Source: an uncultured Candidatus Melainabacteria bacterium (lineage in GTDB: Bacteria > Cyanobacteriota > Vampirovibrionia > Gastranaerophilales > Gastranaerophilaceae). Taken from it: a stretch of DNA of 64,000 bases. A program made the translations under genes and the position numbers. The notes under the pieces are model-generated. The model was not told where the DNA came from. It saw nothing but the letters and a program-made list of their open reading frames with translations, and did not search any database. The first letter of the stretch is position 1. The number at the start of each line of letters is the position of its first letter. Positions 45,990 through 55,900 of this stretch are shown here, piece by piece. The DNA is taken from assembly GCA_934757255.1 (NCBI GenBank), contig CAKVLL010000001.1, positions 1 to 64,000 on the forward strand. Direction: 5' to 3'.

Positions 45990-47171
45990 TTATCCGACGA
46001 TTGCCTTATATATGAGGCTTGATGCTTTTACTATAAAATCTTTTCCTTGAGGTGCATTGTGAGGTCGATTTGCAAGAATTACAACAATATATTTCTTGCC
46101 ATTTGGTGCAAAAACAATTCCTGCATCCCCAAGCATTGTTCCAATATCACCGGTTTTATGAATAAACATTGCACCATCACCCAAACCAGCTGCTATCAAT
46201 CTATTATTTTTCACATGGCTCATATAATCTATAATAAATTCTCTTGAATTAATATTTAAAAATCCCGGATTATCAAGATTATAAAGAATTTTTGCCATAT
46301 CTTTTGCTGTTGTTTTATTAGTTCCCTTCAAATCAGGAAGCCAAGTTCTAACATAAGTTCTTGAAATTCCCCAATCTCTTAAACCTACATTAATATCATC
46401 CATACCGCCTAATTTCGCCATAATCATGTTTGTAGAGGTATTATCAGAATCTTGAATCATAGTTTTTGCTAAATTATCAAGAGAATACTTTCTACCAGTC
46501 TGAGCGTATTGAAGGTTACCTGAACCAGAAGATTGGTAATAATCCGTTAAAAGCATTTCATCATAAATTGTCATCTGATTTGCTTCAATTGATTTGAATA
46601 AACGTACAAGAACAGGAAGCTTAATTATACTTGCTGCTGAATACAAATTGTCACCATTAATATCAACATATTGACCTTTTTCGTATTCCCAAACATAAAT
46701 AGAAGGCTTTATCATAGGATATTGCTTCATCAGGTTCGTCAATTGCGACTTCAATCCAGCCATCTCGTTTGTATGATACATAGTTGTTATTTCACTATGA
46801 GTTTTTTCAATTGTTGGAGTCAAAAGCAAACGATTGTTAAACATATCGTTGCTCAAATAATTTGTAATTGGATTAGCAATAGAGTACAAATCAGCAGCAA
46901 CAGGTTTTGAAAATTTTGCTTGTGCCATATTCTGTGTTGCCTTCGTACTCATCGGAACAGAATCCGGCATAAATACTTGTTTTACAAGTCTATTATACGC
47001 AGTAGGAAAAACAAAATACATAAAAACTGTCAAGAATGACAACACAACAATCATCCTAAACATCTCTAAAATAGGATTCTTTTTCTTTTTAATTTGTTTA
47101 ATTTTATGTTTCCTATTAGGAACTACATGCAAATTACGATGCGTTCTCTGCTGTTGCTGATAAGCGTACAC
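45990..47171 (-). CDS. Beta-lactamase-fold serine hydrolase, membrane-anchored
   Basis: The protein has 393 residues if translation starts at GTG 47171, which has GGAGGAG 6 nt upstream; the longer ATG frame lacks a ribosome site. A basic cytoplasmic tail and one membrane helix (MIVVLSFLTVFMYFVF) anchor an extracytoplasmic domain. Class A motifs are present: the S-x-x-K serine in AASIIKL, SDN in DSDNTSTN, and HKTGD. The omega-loop glutamate with LN (ExxLN) is not apparent, so efficient beta-lactam hydrolysis is doubtful and a peptidase or esterase role in wall metabolism is possible. No resistance should be inferred from sequence alone. Confidence 0.8.
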   Translation of the reverse strand: MYAYQQQQRTHRNLHVVPNRKHKIKQIKKKKNPILEMFRMIVVLSFLTVFMYFVFPTAYNRLVKQVFMPDSVPMSTKATQNMAQAKFSKPVAADLYSIANPITNYLSNDMFNNRLLLTPTIEKTHSEITTMYHTNEMAGLKSQLTNLMKQYPMIKPSIYVWEYEKGQYVDINGDNLYSAASIIKLPVLVRLFKSIEANQMTIYDEMLLTDYYQSSGSGNLQYAQTGRKYSLDNLAKTMIQDSDNTSTNMIMAKLGGMDDINVGLRDWGISRTYVRTWLPDLKGTNKTTAKDMAKILYNLDNPGFLNINSREFIIDYMSHVKNNRLIAAGLGDGAMFIHKTGDIGTMLGDAGIVFAPNGKKYIVVILANRPHNAPQGKDFIVKASSLIYKAIVG

Positions 47172-47251
47172 AAATATCTCCTCCAAATCCCATCTTAATA
47201 ATACCATTATATAAGAAAAATCTGTATCATTCAAACAGTGGAAATAAAACT

Positions 47252-48592
47252 TTATAAATTATTTATCGCATCAATTGCACGTTTCGCAAGCAATTCGTTT
47301 TTAAGTTTTTTGTTTTTACGTTCACCTTTTGGCAATTCAATAGAAGGTAAAATGCCCCAATTAGAATTTATTGGCTGTGGTGGTAAATATCTTAAAGAAT
47401 TATCTCTAGATGAAATGTGTTCCAAATGCGCTTTATCTGTAATGTAGAATGTTATTGCACCCAACATTGTTTCACGCGGCAATACAAGCTGTGCTTCTCC
47501 CAAAAGTTTTTTTGCCATATTAATCCCAGCAAGCATGCCTGTTGCAATTGATTCAGTATAACCTTCAGTTCCTGTAATTTGTCCGGCAAAAAATAAACCT
47601 TCTCGTTCTTTTGTTTCTAACGTAGGATTAAGTACTTGCGAACTATTAATAAAAGTGTTTCTGTGCATAACACCGTAACGTACAATATTCGCATTTTCCA
47701 ATCCGGGGATAGAATGTACAAGTTCTTTTTGCGCACCCCATTTCAAGTTTGTCTGAAAGCCGACAAGATTAAATAAAGTTTTAGCAGAGTTATCTTGTCT
47801 TAATTGCACAACTGCATAATTTTCAACTCCTGTTCGTTTATCTATAAGTCCAACAGGTTTCATCGGACCAAATCGAAGAGTATCAACACCACGAGAAGCC
47901 AAAACTTCTACCGGCAAACAAGATTCAAAATATTTAGAATTTTTATCTACCTGATGTTGCTCTATTCGTGGAGCATTTACTAATATATTATAAAAAGTTT
48001 CATACTCCTCTTTATTCATCGGACAATTTATATAAGAAGCTTCACCTTTATCATATCTTGAAGCCCAAAAAGCTTTGTCAAAGTTAATTGATTCAACTTC
48101 AACAATGGGCGCAATTGCATCAAAAAAATGTAAATGTTCACTTTTTGTAAAACTTTGAATTGCATCAGCAAATTTGTCACTTGTAAGCGGACCTGATGCA
48201 ATAATTACATTACCATCAGGAATTTCTGTTATCTCTTCTCTAATTAATTCTATATTTGGGTCATTTTTGATTTTTTCAGTTACGGCTTTTGCAAAATCTT
48301 CTCTTGCAATTGCTAAAGCGTTTCCTGCCGGAACAGCATTTTCATAAGCAATTTTTAAAAGTTCTGAACCCAAAATTTCCATTTCTTTTTTCAAAAGTCC
48401 GCTGGCGTTAGAAATATCAGCAGAGCCAAGACTATTTGAACAAACAAATTCTGCACAATCTTCAGTTACATGTGCGCCAGTAGTTTTATTTGGACGCATT
48501 TCATATAATTTTACTTTTATTCCTTTTTTAGAAAGCTGTAATGCAGCTTCTGAGCCTGCTAAACCTGCACCGATAATTTTAACTTCTTGCAT
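47252..48592 (-). CDS. trmFO: Methylenetetrahydrofolate-tRNA-(uracil-5-)-methyltransferase
   Basis: The protein has 446 residues from the ATG at 48592 (AAGGA upstream). It makes 5-methyluridine at tRNA position 54 using methylenetetrahydrofolate and FAD, in place of the SAM-dependent TrmA. The N-terminal flavin motif is VKIIGAGLAGSEAALQL, with EFVCSNSLGSADISNASGLLKKEM, the ASGPLTSDKF segment and GQITGTEGYTESIATGMLAG. It occurs mainly in Firmicutes, cyanobacteria and some other phyla, consistent with the proposed lineage. Confidence 0.95.
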   Translation of the reverse strand: MQEVKIIGAGLAGSEAALQLSKKGIKVKLYEMRPNKTTGAHVTEDCAEFVCSNSLGSADISNASGLLKKEMEILGSELLKIAYENAVPAGNALAIAREDFAKAVTEKIKNDPNIELIREEITEIPDGNVIIASGPLTSDKFADAIQSFTKSEHLHFFDAIAPIVEVESINFDKAFWASRYDKGEASYINCPMNKEEYETFYNILVNAPRIEQHQVDKNSKYFESCLPVEVLASRGVDTLRFGPMKPVGLIDKRTGVENYAVVQLRQDNSAKTLFNLVGFQTNLKWGAQKELVHSIPGLENANIVRYGVMHRNTFINSSQVLNPTLETKEREGLFFAGQITGTEGYTESIATGMLAGINMAKKLLGEAQLVLPRETMLGAITFYITDKAHLEHISSRDNSLRYLPPQPINSNWGILPSIELPKGERKNKKLKNELLAKRAIDAINNL

Positions 48593-48673
48593 ATAAATCC
48601 TTATTTGTTGCACTATGAACAAACTTATTATACAAAGAAGAAGTCAATAAGTGAAGCTTAAATGATAATTATT

Positions 48674-48688
48674 CTCTCCCTTGGAGAG
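48674..48688. repeat. Short REP-like hairpin
   Basis: CTCTCC and GGAGAG flank a 3-nt loop, with an extra GG after. It is a short relative of the CCCTCTCC-type palindromes at 10.8 and 11.5 kb. Confidence 0.4.
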
Positions 48689-48765
48689 GGTAAAAATTAA
48701 ATATAACTATTGCGAAACTTAGATTTTCGAGCGAGGATTCTGCATGTAAGGATAATTAAAATTAT

Positions 48766-48787
48766 AGGGTGCAAAAATTTGCACCCT
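48766..48787 (-). terminator. Hairpin, possible terminator
   Basis: The 10-bp stem AGGGTGCAAA / TTTGCACCCT lies about 50 nt downstream of the broken gene at 48840-49060 on the minus strand. The T-tract is weak. Confidence 0.4.
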
Positions 48788-48839
48788 TAATTAAAGCGAA
48801 TTGGAACTGCTCACGCTTTTCCCACTACTAATAAATAAT

Positions 48840-49060
48840 TTAAAATTTAAATCTCACACCTGCATTACCACCAAACTTATCAGCATTTGCAATGACAGAA
48901 CAATTACCCGTTTTACCAAGCTTTAGTTCTGCAGAAATCTTTGGCGTTGCATACATACCACTATTATGGGACTTAAATTCTTGATGTCCTTGAAAATTAT
49001 TTTTATTACCATTTTCATCTTCTACAGAACTGGTGTTGTGTTTGTGATTGGTTGTGTCAT
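48840..49060 (-). pseudogene. Frameshifted small gene
   Basis: An ATG at 49060 with AAAGGA upstream reads MTQPITNTTPVL and then stops. In the frame shifted by one, the sequence stays open to 48840 and encodes about 62 residues: VEDENGNKNNFQGHQEFK, then KISAELKLGKTGNCSVIANA and a C-terminal GVRFKF. The two parts fit a single protein of about 73 residues with one frameshift near base 49030. The strand-like end with a final aromatic residue recalls a short outer-membrane or secreted protein. The intact function is unknown; a sequencing error could also explain the shift. Confidence 0.5.
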
Positions 49061-49111
49061 TTTAAATCCTTTACTTTCCTTTATTCTTATTTAATATTTC
49101 TATTCTACTGT

Positions 49112-49561
49112 CTAATAGCAAATATTGTGGTCGTTTCCATTTCTATGTGCGTTCATTTCTCGATTACCTAAAGCGGTTTTATCGCAACAAGTTCCGTTTT
49201 TAGCACTTTGCTTCATTTCTTGAAGATTTTTGTCATTCTTTATAACCATTTTTTCAAGTTGTCCATCTTCATTATATTTGTCCAAGTAATATTTATCATC
49301 ACTATATCCATCATGATTTACATCAAAATAAGTTACCCTTGTCTTTAAAGAACCATCTTCTCTGTATTCATATTGCTCAACTTGAATAATTTCATTTTCT
49401 GAAAATTTTCCATCGTGGTTTAAATCTTCAAAAACAGAGGTTCTAACGACTTTTCCGTCCAATTTTTGTGTTTCATACATTCTACCATTTTTAATGGTTT
49501 GTTCAATTTGTGGTTGCTTAATTGTTCTGTTCCATAAACTAGAATTAAATCCTGTTGTCAT
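49112..49561 (-). CDS. EF-hand-like calcium-loop protein
   Basis: The protein has 149 residues with no signal peptide. It carries two DxNxDG loops: DLNHDGKFSENEI near residue 46 and DVNHDGYSDDKYY near residue 79, each like the calcium-binding loop of EF-hands or dockerin/thrombospondin-type repeats. The loops are embedded in a beta-strand repeat (YEYREDGSLKTRVTYFD, KYNEDGQLEKMVI). The C-terminus has two adjacent cysteines and is His/Asn-rich. Calcium binding is inferred from the loops alone. The ribosome site AAGGAG is good. I recognise no family beyond the loops. Confidence 0.65.
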   Translation of the reverse strand: MTTGFNSSLWNRTIKQPQIEQTIKNGRMYETQKLDGKVVRTSVFEDLNHDGKFSENEIIQVEQYEYREDGSLKTRVTYFDVNHDGYSDDKYYLDKYNEDGQLEKMVIKNDKNLQEMKQSAKNGTCCDKTALGNREMNAHRNGNDHNICY

Positions 49562-49772
49562 AATTCGTTCTCCTTTTCTATTCTCGTGTAAACTTTTTGG
49601 TTGTTATGTATATATAAAGTTTTTGAGAAATAAAAAATTGCGCCATTTTTAGAATTAATAATACTAAATAACTCAACTGCACTATTTACAATAGGTTTAG
49701 AGTTTACAAAACTTAATATAAAATACTTTTAAATACTATTTACGATATTTTTAATAAGTCAGAGTGGTAAAA

Positions 49773-50099
49773 ATGGGTATAAAAAAAGAATTAGGCAAAA
49801 AAATCAAAAGAATGCGACTAGAAAAAGGATATACGCAGGACAAACTTTCTGAAATGGCTGATATCTCTCAAAAAGCATTAAGTAGCATTGAAGTGGGTGA
49901 AAATTTTGTAACTGCCGAAACTTTAGATAAATTGATTTGCGCCTTAGAAACCACATCAGAAGAACTTTTTGCAACCAACAATGTTAAAGACGCACAAGAG
50001 TTAAGAAATGCAATTTTTCAAAATTTAGCTTTGATTGGCGAAAATTCTGATAAATTAGAATTGGTATATAATTTGACAAAAAGTTTGATAAAAAAATAG
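49773..50099 (+). CDS. XRE-family helix-turn-helix regulator
   Basis: The protein has 108 residues from the ATG at 49773; an in-frame GTG at 49764 is also possible. Residues 5-60 form a Cro/CI-type HTH: LGKKIKRMRLEKGYTQDKLSEMADISQKALSSIEVG, and the C-terminus is helical (dimerisation). It probably represses its own or neighbouring transcription. Its target is not evident. It lies alone, with an AT-rich region upstream and a degenerate inverted repeat downstream. Confidence 0.85.
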   Translation: MGIKKELGKKIKRMRLEKGYTQDKLSEMADISQKALSSIEVGENFVTAETLDKLICALETTSEELFATNNVKDAQELRNAIFQNLALIGENSDKLELVYNLTKSLIKK

Positions 50100-50165
50100 G
50101 ATTGGACTCCGACGAGCCGATTTTCTATTCATTTTTATTTTATTGAAAAATAATTAATAAAAAGC

Positions 50166-50258
50166 TGGATTTCTCGGTGCTAATCACACCTCAAAATGAC
50201 GTCTAGCTTGTAGTTTCACGTTACGTCATTGCGAAGGCGATTAGCCTGAAACAATCCA
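50166..50258. repeat. Degenerate inverted repeat (MITE remnant)
   Basis: The two halves share blocks TGGATT, GCTAATC and AATGACGT in inverted order. The right half contains ACGTCATTGCGAAGG, close to the widespread CGTCATTGCGAGG-type intergenic element. There is no coding capacity. Confidence 0.45.
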
Positions 50259-50283
50259 TTTTGTCGCACTGTATGTTCGTTGA

Positions 50284-50643
50284 TTATTCTTCGTAATAAC
50301 TAGCGCATGATGTCGCAGTTTCCCAAACTGAGATTTTTGAAACTTGAACGATTTTTTCTTTTAATTTGTTATAAATAAACATTGCTATTATTTCGCTGGA
50401 AGGACTTTCGTTTTTGAAATATGGTAATTCATTTATATCTTTATGGTCTAATAAATCAAGAACCGCTTTCAATTCTTTTTTCAATACTTTATAATCAACC
50501 AAAATATTACTTTTATCTAACGCTTCACCTTTAACATAAGCTTCTACAAGCCAGTTGTGTCCATGTTGATTTTCGCATTCACCATCATAGTTTAATAAAT
50601 GGTGTGCTGCTGAAAAATATAATTGCGCTTTTAATTCAAACAT
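50284..50643 (-). CDS. queD: 6-carboxy-tetrahydropterin synthase
   Basis: The protein has 119 residues, typical for QueD. It converts dihydroneopterin triphosphate to 6-carboxytetrahydropterin, an early step in queuosine and deazapurine synthesis. Zinc ligands are His14 (FSAAHHL), His27 and His29 (QHGHNW); the catalytic cysteine is Cys23. WETATSCASY near the C-terminus carries the substrate-binding glutamate. AAGGAG lies just upstream of the ATG. Other que genes are not in the window. Confidence 0.93.
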   Translation of the reverse strand: MFELKAQLYFSAAHHLLNYDGECENQHGHNWLVEAYVKGEALDKSNILVDYKVLKKELKAVLDLLDHKDINELPYFKNESPSSEIIAMFIYNKLKEKIVQVSKISVWETATSCASYYEE

Positions 50644-50664
50644 TTTTTCTCCTTTTTAGTTGTT

Positions 50665-50734
50665 GTCGTGTTGAATGAAAATTGTTCAACACGACCTACA
50701 TTTATTAAATTTTTGTTGGGCAGGTATGCCCAAC
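50665..50734. repeat. Two small palindromes upstream of queD
   Basis: GTCGTGTTGAA (50665) pairs with 50685-50695, and GTTGGGCA (50715) pairs with TGCCCAAC at 50727. They lie in the 277-base gap 50644-50920, in which I see no gene. They resemble repeat remnants rather than terminators, since T-tracts are lacking. Confidence 0.4.
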
Positions 50735-50920
50735 CGACATTCTATATTCATATAAACAAGCATCAAAAATAAAAAGCAATTCCTAATACAATTTTCCACT
50801 TTCCATTTTCAATTTTCCATTACAACAACGTCCAAACTGATAATCCTACCCAAAGGCGTAGCAAGTAGTTTTTATCCCATCTTGTATCCTTCACCAAGAA
50901 GCCTGTCTACGTGCGTAGCA

Positions 50921-51757
50921 CTAGCAGCAAACTTCAGCTAATCTAACAAGAATCTTATCTGTGATTACTTTAATATAATCTTTATCCACCATGCCGTTAA
51001 TAATACAATCTGCAATCTGATAAGTTGGTCTAATGTACTGTTGAGCAGTTGCGTTCACATCTTTAAACTGTAAATCTGCTGCTTCGCCTGTTTTACCGCG
51101 AGAAACCGCGCGTTTATACCAACGTTCTTTAATAACTTCAATTGGGGTGTAAACATAAACTTTTACGTCCATGATGTCACGAACTTCTTCATTTAGAACA
51201 TACAAACCTTCTGTTAGAATAACTTTTGCAGGCTTCTTAGTATCACCTTGCGGATTTGAAACACAAGTTACAAAATCATATTTAGGAGAAACAATTGTTT
51301 CGCCCTTCTTTAAGCCTAATAAATGTTCTCTCATTAAAGCAAGGTTAATAACTTCCGGAGTGTCAAAGCTAAAACCGGTTTTAAACAAAGCATCATAACT
51401 TCCTGCCTCTTGAAGCTCTTTTGACGTATCTTTATAATAATCATCTTGACGAATTACGGTATAAATACCTTCTTTTTTGTCACGCACAACAGCTTCAATA
51501 GTATTATCTACAAATACAGTTTTACCTGATGCGCTTTCTCCCGTTATACCGATAAGAAATGTTTTTTTCTTTTCTTGAACAACCTTGCGTGCTATGTTTA
51601 AAATAAAATCGTCAGCAACTTTCAAAAATAGTGGCTGCTCTTCTTTCTTATCTTCTTCTAAAATTTCTTTTAGAGTGTCTACAATATTGGATATAAGCTC
51701 CATATCCAAACGACTTGAGTAAAAATTGTAATTTGTTAATTCGAAAGTTTCCACCAT
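50921..51757 (-). CDS. Uridine kinase-like P-loop kinase
   Basis: The protein has 278 residues. Walker A is GITGESASGKT (residues 70-80) in a phosphoribulokinase/uridine kinase fold, with IRQDDYYKD and SFDTPEVINLALM typical of Udk. An N-terminal extension of about 65 residues precedes the kinase domain. It probably phosphorylates uridine or cytidine, although a related sugar or pantothenate-like substrate cannot be excluded. AAGGACGG lies upstream of the ATG. Confidence 0.82.
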   Translation of the reverse strand: MVETFELTNYNFYSSRLDMELISNIVDTLKEILEEDKKEEQPLFLKVADDFILNIARKVVQEKKKTFLIGITGESASGKTVFVDNTIEAVVRDKKEGIYTVIRQDDYYKDTSKELQEAGSYDALFKTGFSFDTPEVINLALMREHLLGLKKGETIVSPKYDFVTCVSNPQGDTKKPAKVILTEGLYVLNEEVRDIMDVKVYVYTPIEVIKERWYKRAVSRGKTGEAADLQFKDVNATAQQYIRPTYQIADCIINGMVDKDYIKVITDKILVRLAEVCC

Positions 51758-51880
51758 AAATCCGTCCTTAATTCATTATTATATTGTATAGTAAATACCA
51801 AAAAATTGCTCGTGATTTCATGCTTTTTGTAAAGAAAATTTACTTTTCATATTCAAAAAAGTAGCATGTTTTAATTTTAT

Positions 51881-51909
51881 TTGTCTTTATTGTATAATCT
51901 CCGTATAAT
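51881..51909 (+). promoter_or_regulatory. Promoter of thrB
   Basis: TTGTCT and TATAAT (51904-51909) are separated by 17 nt. A second TATAAT lies at 51893. The leader is about 11 nt and carries TAGGAG before the ATG. Confidence 0.6.
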
Positions 51910-51926
51910 TTTGTTAGGAGAATAGC

Positions 51927-52865
51927 ATGAAAGTTAGTGTAAAAGTTCCGGCAACATCAGCAAATATTGGACCAGGATTCGATTGTTTAGGCATGGCGTT
52001 TCCAATATATAATACAGTTACCATTGAAGAAACTGTACTACCCGGTACCGGAATTGAAATCAATTTGATGGCAGAAGATGAAGAAACTATCGACGAAATG
52101 ATTTTCGATGATATTCCTCGTGACGAAAACAATATTGTTTATAAGGCTGTAGAAATGCTTTATAACTCAATCGGCCAAGAACCTTCAGAATTAAAAATTA
52201 ATATTCAATCTCAAATCCCTATTACAAGAGGCTTGGGAAGTTCTGCCGCAGTTGTTGTAGGCGGTTTGATGGCAGCTAATAAACTTTTAGGTTCTCCGGC
52301 AGATGAAACTGCTTTACTATCAATCGCAACAGAAGTTGAAGGTCATCCGGATAATGTAGCACCTGCAATCTTAGGTGGTTTTGTTTTGGCTTCTCAAGAA
52401 GATGACGGTTCTATTGTTTATCGCAAACTCAACTGGCCACAAGAATGGGATATTACTTTATGTATTCCTGATTTTGAACTTTCGACTAATATTGCACGTT
52501 CAGTTCTGCCTGAAAATGTTCCAATGCAAGATGCAATATTTAATGCAAAACATTTGGCGATGCTTGTTGAAGCTGTTAATACAAAAGACGAAAAACTAAT
52601 GAAAGATGCGCTTCATGACAAATTGCACCAACCATACCGCGAAAAACTTGTTCCCGGCATGAAAGAAATTATGGAAGCCTTTAAGCATGAAGATGGCGTT
52701 TTGGGTTGTGTACTTTCAGGCGCAGGTCCGACTTTACTAATAATTTCACACAAATACGACTTAGATAAAATTAAATCTACAGTAAAAGAGATTTGGGAAC
52801 CACAAAGTGTTAAAGTTGATATTAGAACTTTAAAAATCGAACCGAATGGTGCTGAAATCTTATAA
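51927..52865 (+). CDS. thrB: Homoserine kinase
   Basis: The protein is a GHMP kinase of 312 residues. It phosphorylates homoserine for threonine synthesis. The N-terminal VKVPATSANIGPGFDCLG and the ATP-binding PITRGLGSSAAVVVGG near residue 95 are diagnostic, with GHPDNVAPAILGG and LSGAGPT downstream. TAGGAG precedes the ATG. No thrC or hom gene is adjacent. Confidence 0.95.
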   Translation: MKVSVKVPATSANIGPGFDCLGMAFPIYNTVTIEETVLPGTGIEINLMAEDEETIDEMIFDDIPRDENNIVYKAVEMLYNSIGQEPSELKINIQSQIPITRGLGSSAAVVVGGLMAANKLLGSPADETALLSIATEVEGHPDNVAPAILGGFVLASQEDDGSIVYRKLNWPQEWDITLCIPDFELSTNIARSVLPENVPMQDAIFNAKHLAMLVEAVNTKDEKLMKDALHDKLHQPYREKLVPGMKEIMEAFKHEDGVLGCVLSGAGPTLLIISHKYDLDKIKSTVKEIWEPQSVKVDIRTLKIEPNGAEIL

Positions 52866-52897
52866 AATAATTTTAAAAGATTAAACCTCATAGAGTG

Positions 52898-52926
52898 TTG
52901 TAAAGCTTTGATTTTATTGTTATTAT
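52898..52926 (+). promoter_or_regulatory. Promoter of the second AsmA-like gene
   Basis: TTGTAA and TATTAT are separated by 17 nt, and the -10 ends 12 nt before the ATG at 52939, giving a leader of only a few bases. No Shine-Dalgarno is visible. Confidence 0.5.
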
Positions 52927-52938
52927 GTATTTATTAAA

Positions 52939-55900
52939 ATGAGACAATTGTTTAATAAATATATAGTATTAATTTTTGGTATCTATGCATTTTGGATCGG
53001 AGGAGTTCCTGTAATATTTTCAAAAATGCTTCCTTTTGTTTGCGAAAACATAAGTGCAAATAATGATTTTAATATTGAAATTCTAAATCCAAAATTAAAA
53101 CTCAACATTTTACCAAAAGCAAATTTTAGTACATCGAAAATTATAATTGAAGATAAAATTAATCAAGATACTGTTGTACTAGACAATTTAAAGATAGATT
53201 TAAGATTATTACCGTTATTAAGCGGACGAGTTCATGTAAATTCTATATATATAGATAATTTGCTCATAAAAGCAAGCATAAAGAAAAACATCGAACTCGA
53301 CAAAAACTTCTTTAAAATTTTAAACAACACAAAAATAAAATGTAATTCTTTTTGTCTGAATGAATTTTCTGTCATTCTTAGCCCACAAAATGTAAAAAAA
53401 CCAATCATATATACTGGTAATAATGTTCTTTTCAAAAGAAATAGCAGATATCTTAAAGTAAATGCTGATACAAAATTTTATATAAATAATTCAACTTCTT
53501 TTGCAACAATTAAACTTTTTTTACCACGCAATAATGATATAAACAGAAGTATCGTCGATATAAAAATTTCTAATCTCGATTTAAATCCTGTTGGTGATTA
53601 TCTAAAGCAGTATTTACCACAAGATTTGATTGATACAAAAGGAATTATTAATATTTTTGTAAACAAAAATAGACTTAATGCTGAATTAAAAAACTGCGCT
53701 ATTTTGATGAAAGATAGCGCAAAGTCAATGATTTTCCCAGAATTATTAAAAATTGATGCCGATTTTAATTTAACAAGTAAAATTATTAATTTCAATTCTG
53801 TAAATATCAATTCAAAAAATATACATGCTGTTTTGAACGGCTCTTTTTCAAATTATTTGGACAAAACACTATCAGCTATAAATCTAAACGTTCAACTTGA
53901 TAAATCACACGTTGAAGATATTGTAGACATGCTTCCGCCAATTGTTGTAGAAGAATTCAATGTTTACAAGCTCAAAAAATACAAATTTTTCGGTAATGCT
54001 ATCGGAAATTTCACAATCAAAGGCGATATTTATGAACCTGATATTAATGGTGACATTTTTATTGAGAACGGAATATTAACTAAACCAATTCCAAACGCAA
54101 AAGGGGCAACGGTAAAACTTAATTTCACCGGACGATATATCAATTTTGATGTGTTTGTTCCAGCAGGTGGCACAGAAAAAGTCTGGGTAAAAGGTGGTGT
54201 CGAACTATACAACGTAAAATATTCTGATATGCATATATGGAGTACAAAAAACGTAAATTTAGCCACAGCAGAAGAAAAAATCATACCAATACATGAAATT
54301 CTGAATTTTGTAATAGGCCCTGTCCCTATTATGGATGTAAAAGGTCTTGGCAATATTGATATCTACGTAAAAGGAAACCGCAAAAATCCTCACGTTTGGG
54401 GCGATTTGAATTTTAGAAACGTAAAAACTTTTTTCAATGAAATCCCTAATTTAGTTTTAACCGACGCTGAAGCGACTTTGAAATTTGATGACGAAAATGC
54501 AACATTCATTACTAAAAAAGGCTTGGTTAACGGCAAAGACATTTCTATTAACGGAACTTGCAACTTGTATGGTAAATTTGATTTTGACGTTAATACAAAA
54601 AATCAAGAAATCGCATATTTATTTAACGCAATTCAAACTGCGACAATGATTGATGATGTTAAAGCAATGTTGCCAAAATTGGATGCAATGGAAGGCTTGA
54701 TTGATTTACAGTTAAAAGTTTACGGTGCTGTTAAAGATATTGAGGACTTAGCGTTTAACAAAAATTTCTTTACAAAAGGTCAAATCAAATTACTTGGAAA
54801 TAAATTTGCGATTCAAGGAATAGAAGTTAGAAATACAAAAGGTGTTTTGAATTTTGACGGACAAAACGCTTCTGCGGATGTAAGTTCGTTTATTGGAGAT
54901 TCAAGTTTAAGTGCAAAAGCTACTGTAAAAAACAATTTTGTTGATGCTAATATTAGTATTCCAAAATTAAATCTAAATGATTTAACACCTAAAAAAAGTG
55001 ATTTACAAAATGATATCGGAAATATTTTTGTAAATGTTGCTGCCAAATATAAAGGCAAGCTTGACCCGATTGAATTGAACAGAATGAGTTTTGTTGCAAA
55101 AATTCTTGGTGTTGCACCAAATAACAAACTCAAAATTTCAAATGGCACTGTAACTTTGAACAACGACAAGTTAAAAATTTCAAACATCCATGGCAATCTC
55201 GCCGACAGTCAATTCAATATAAATCTTGATGTAGGAAACGTAACAGGTAAACCACATATTAACGGCATTATCGGTTTAAAAGCATTTGATTTATCTTGTA
55301 TTAATACCCTTTCAGAATATTCAATTATTCCAAAAGATATAAAAAATACTTTAAATAAAATTAAGTTTAATGAAGGTAAAAAAATCAATCTTAATGCAAA
55401 AATCAACCATAACAGAATCAACGCATATACTGATTTAGGCGGTTTATCTTTTGTATATACACCACTTGAACTTCCTGTAAAAATAATCAATGGTAGCCTT
55501 ATCATGCGCAACAATGGATTAAGATTAAATAAAATTAATCTTCTTGCTGATAATATGCCAATTCTTGCTGATGGTGAAATTTATGATTTGTTCAACAAAC
55601 AAAATTTCAATTTATACTTTAATTCTAAGCCACGCCAAGATTTTATAGATAAATACATTAACAAAAATCAAATTTATCCTGTAAAAGTAAAAGGTGACAT
55701 TGTTTATTCTGCAAAAGCAAAAGGCATTTTAAATGATTTTGACCTTAAAACAAATATTAACATGGCGAAAGATTCAAGCATTTATCACCTTGGCGCGACT
55801 GTCGGTGATATAGAAAATGCAATTGTTTTGAATTTAGATACAAGAGTTCAGAATCAAAACATTTTAAAAATCAAAGAATTTTCTTACGACAAAATTGTTT

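Noticed and set aside
45990..47171. Acquired antibiotic-resistance beta-lactamase
   Set aside because: The deacylation glutamate is not apparent, the protein is membrane-anchored, and there are no mobile-element or resistance-gene neighbours.
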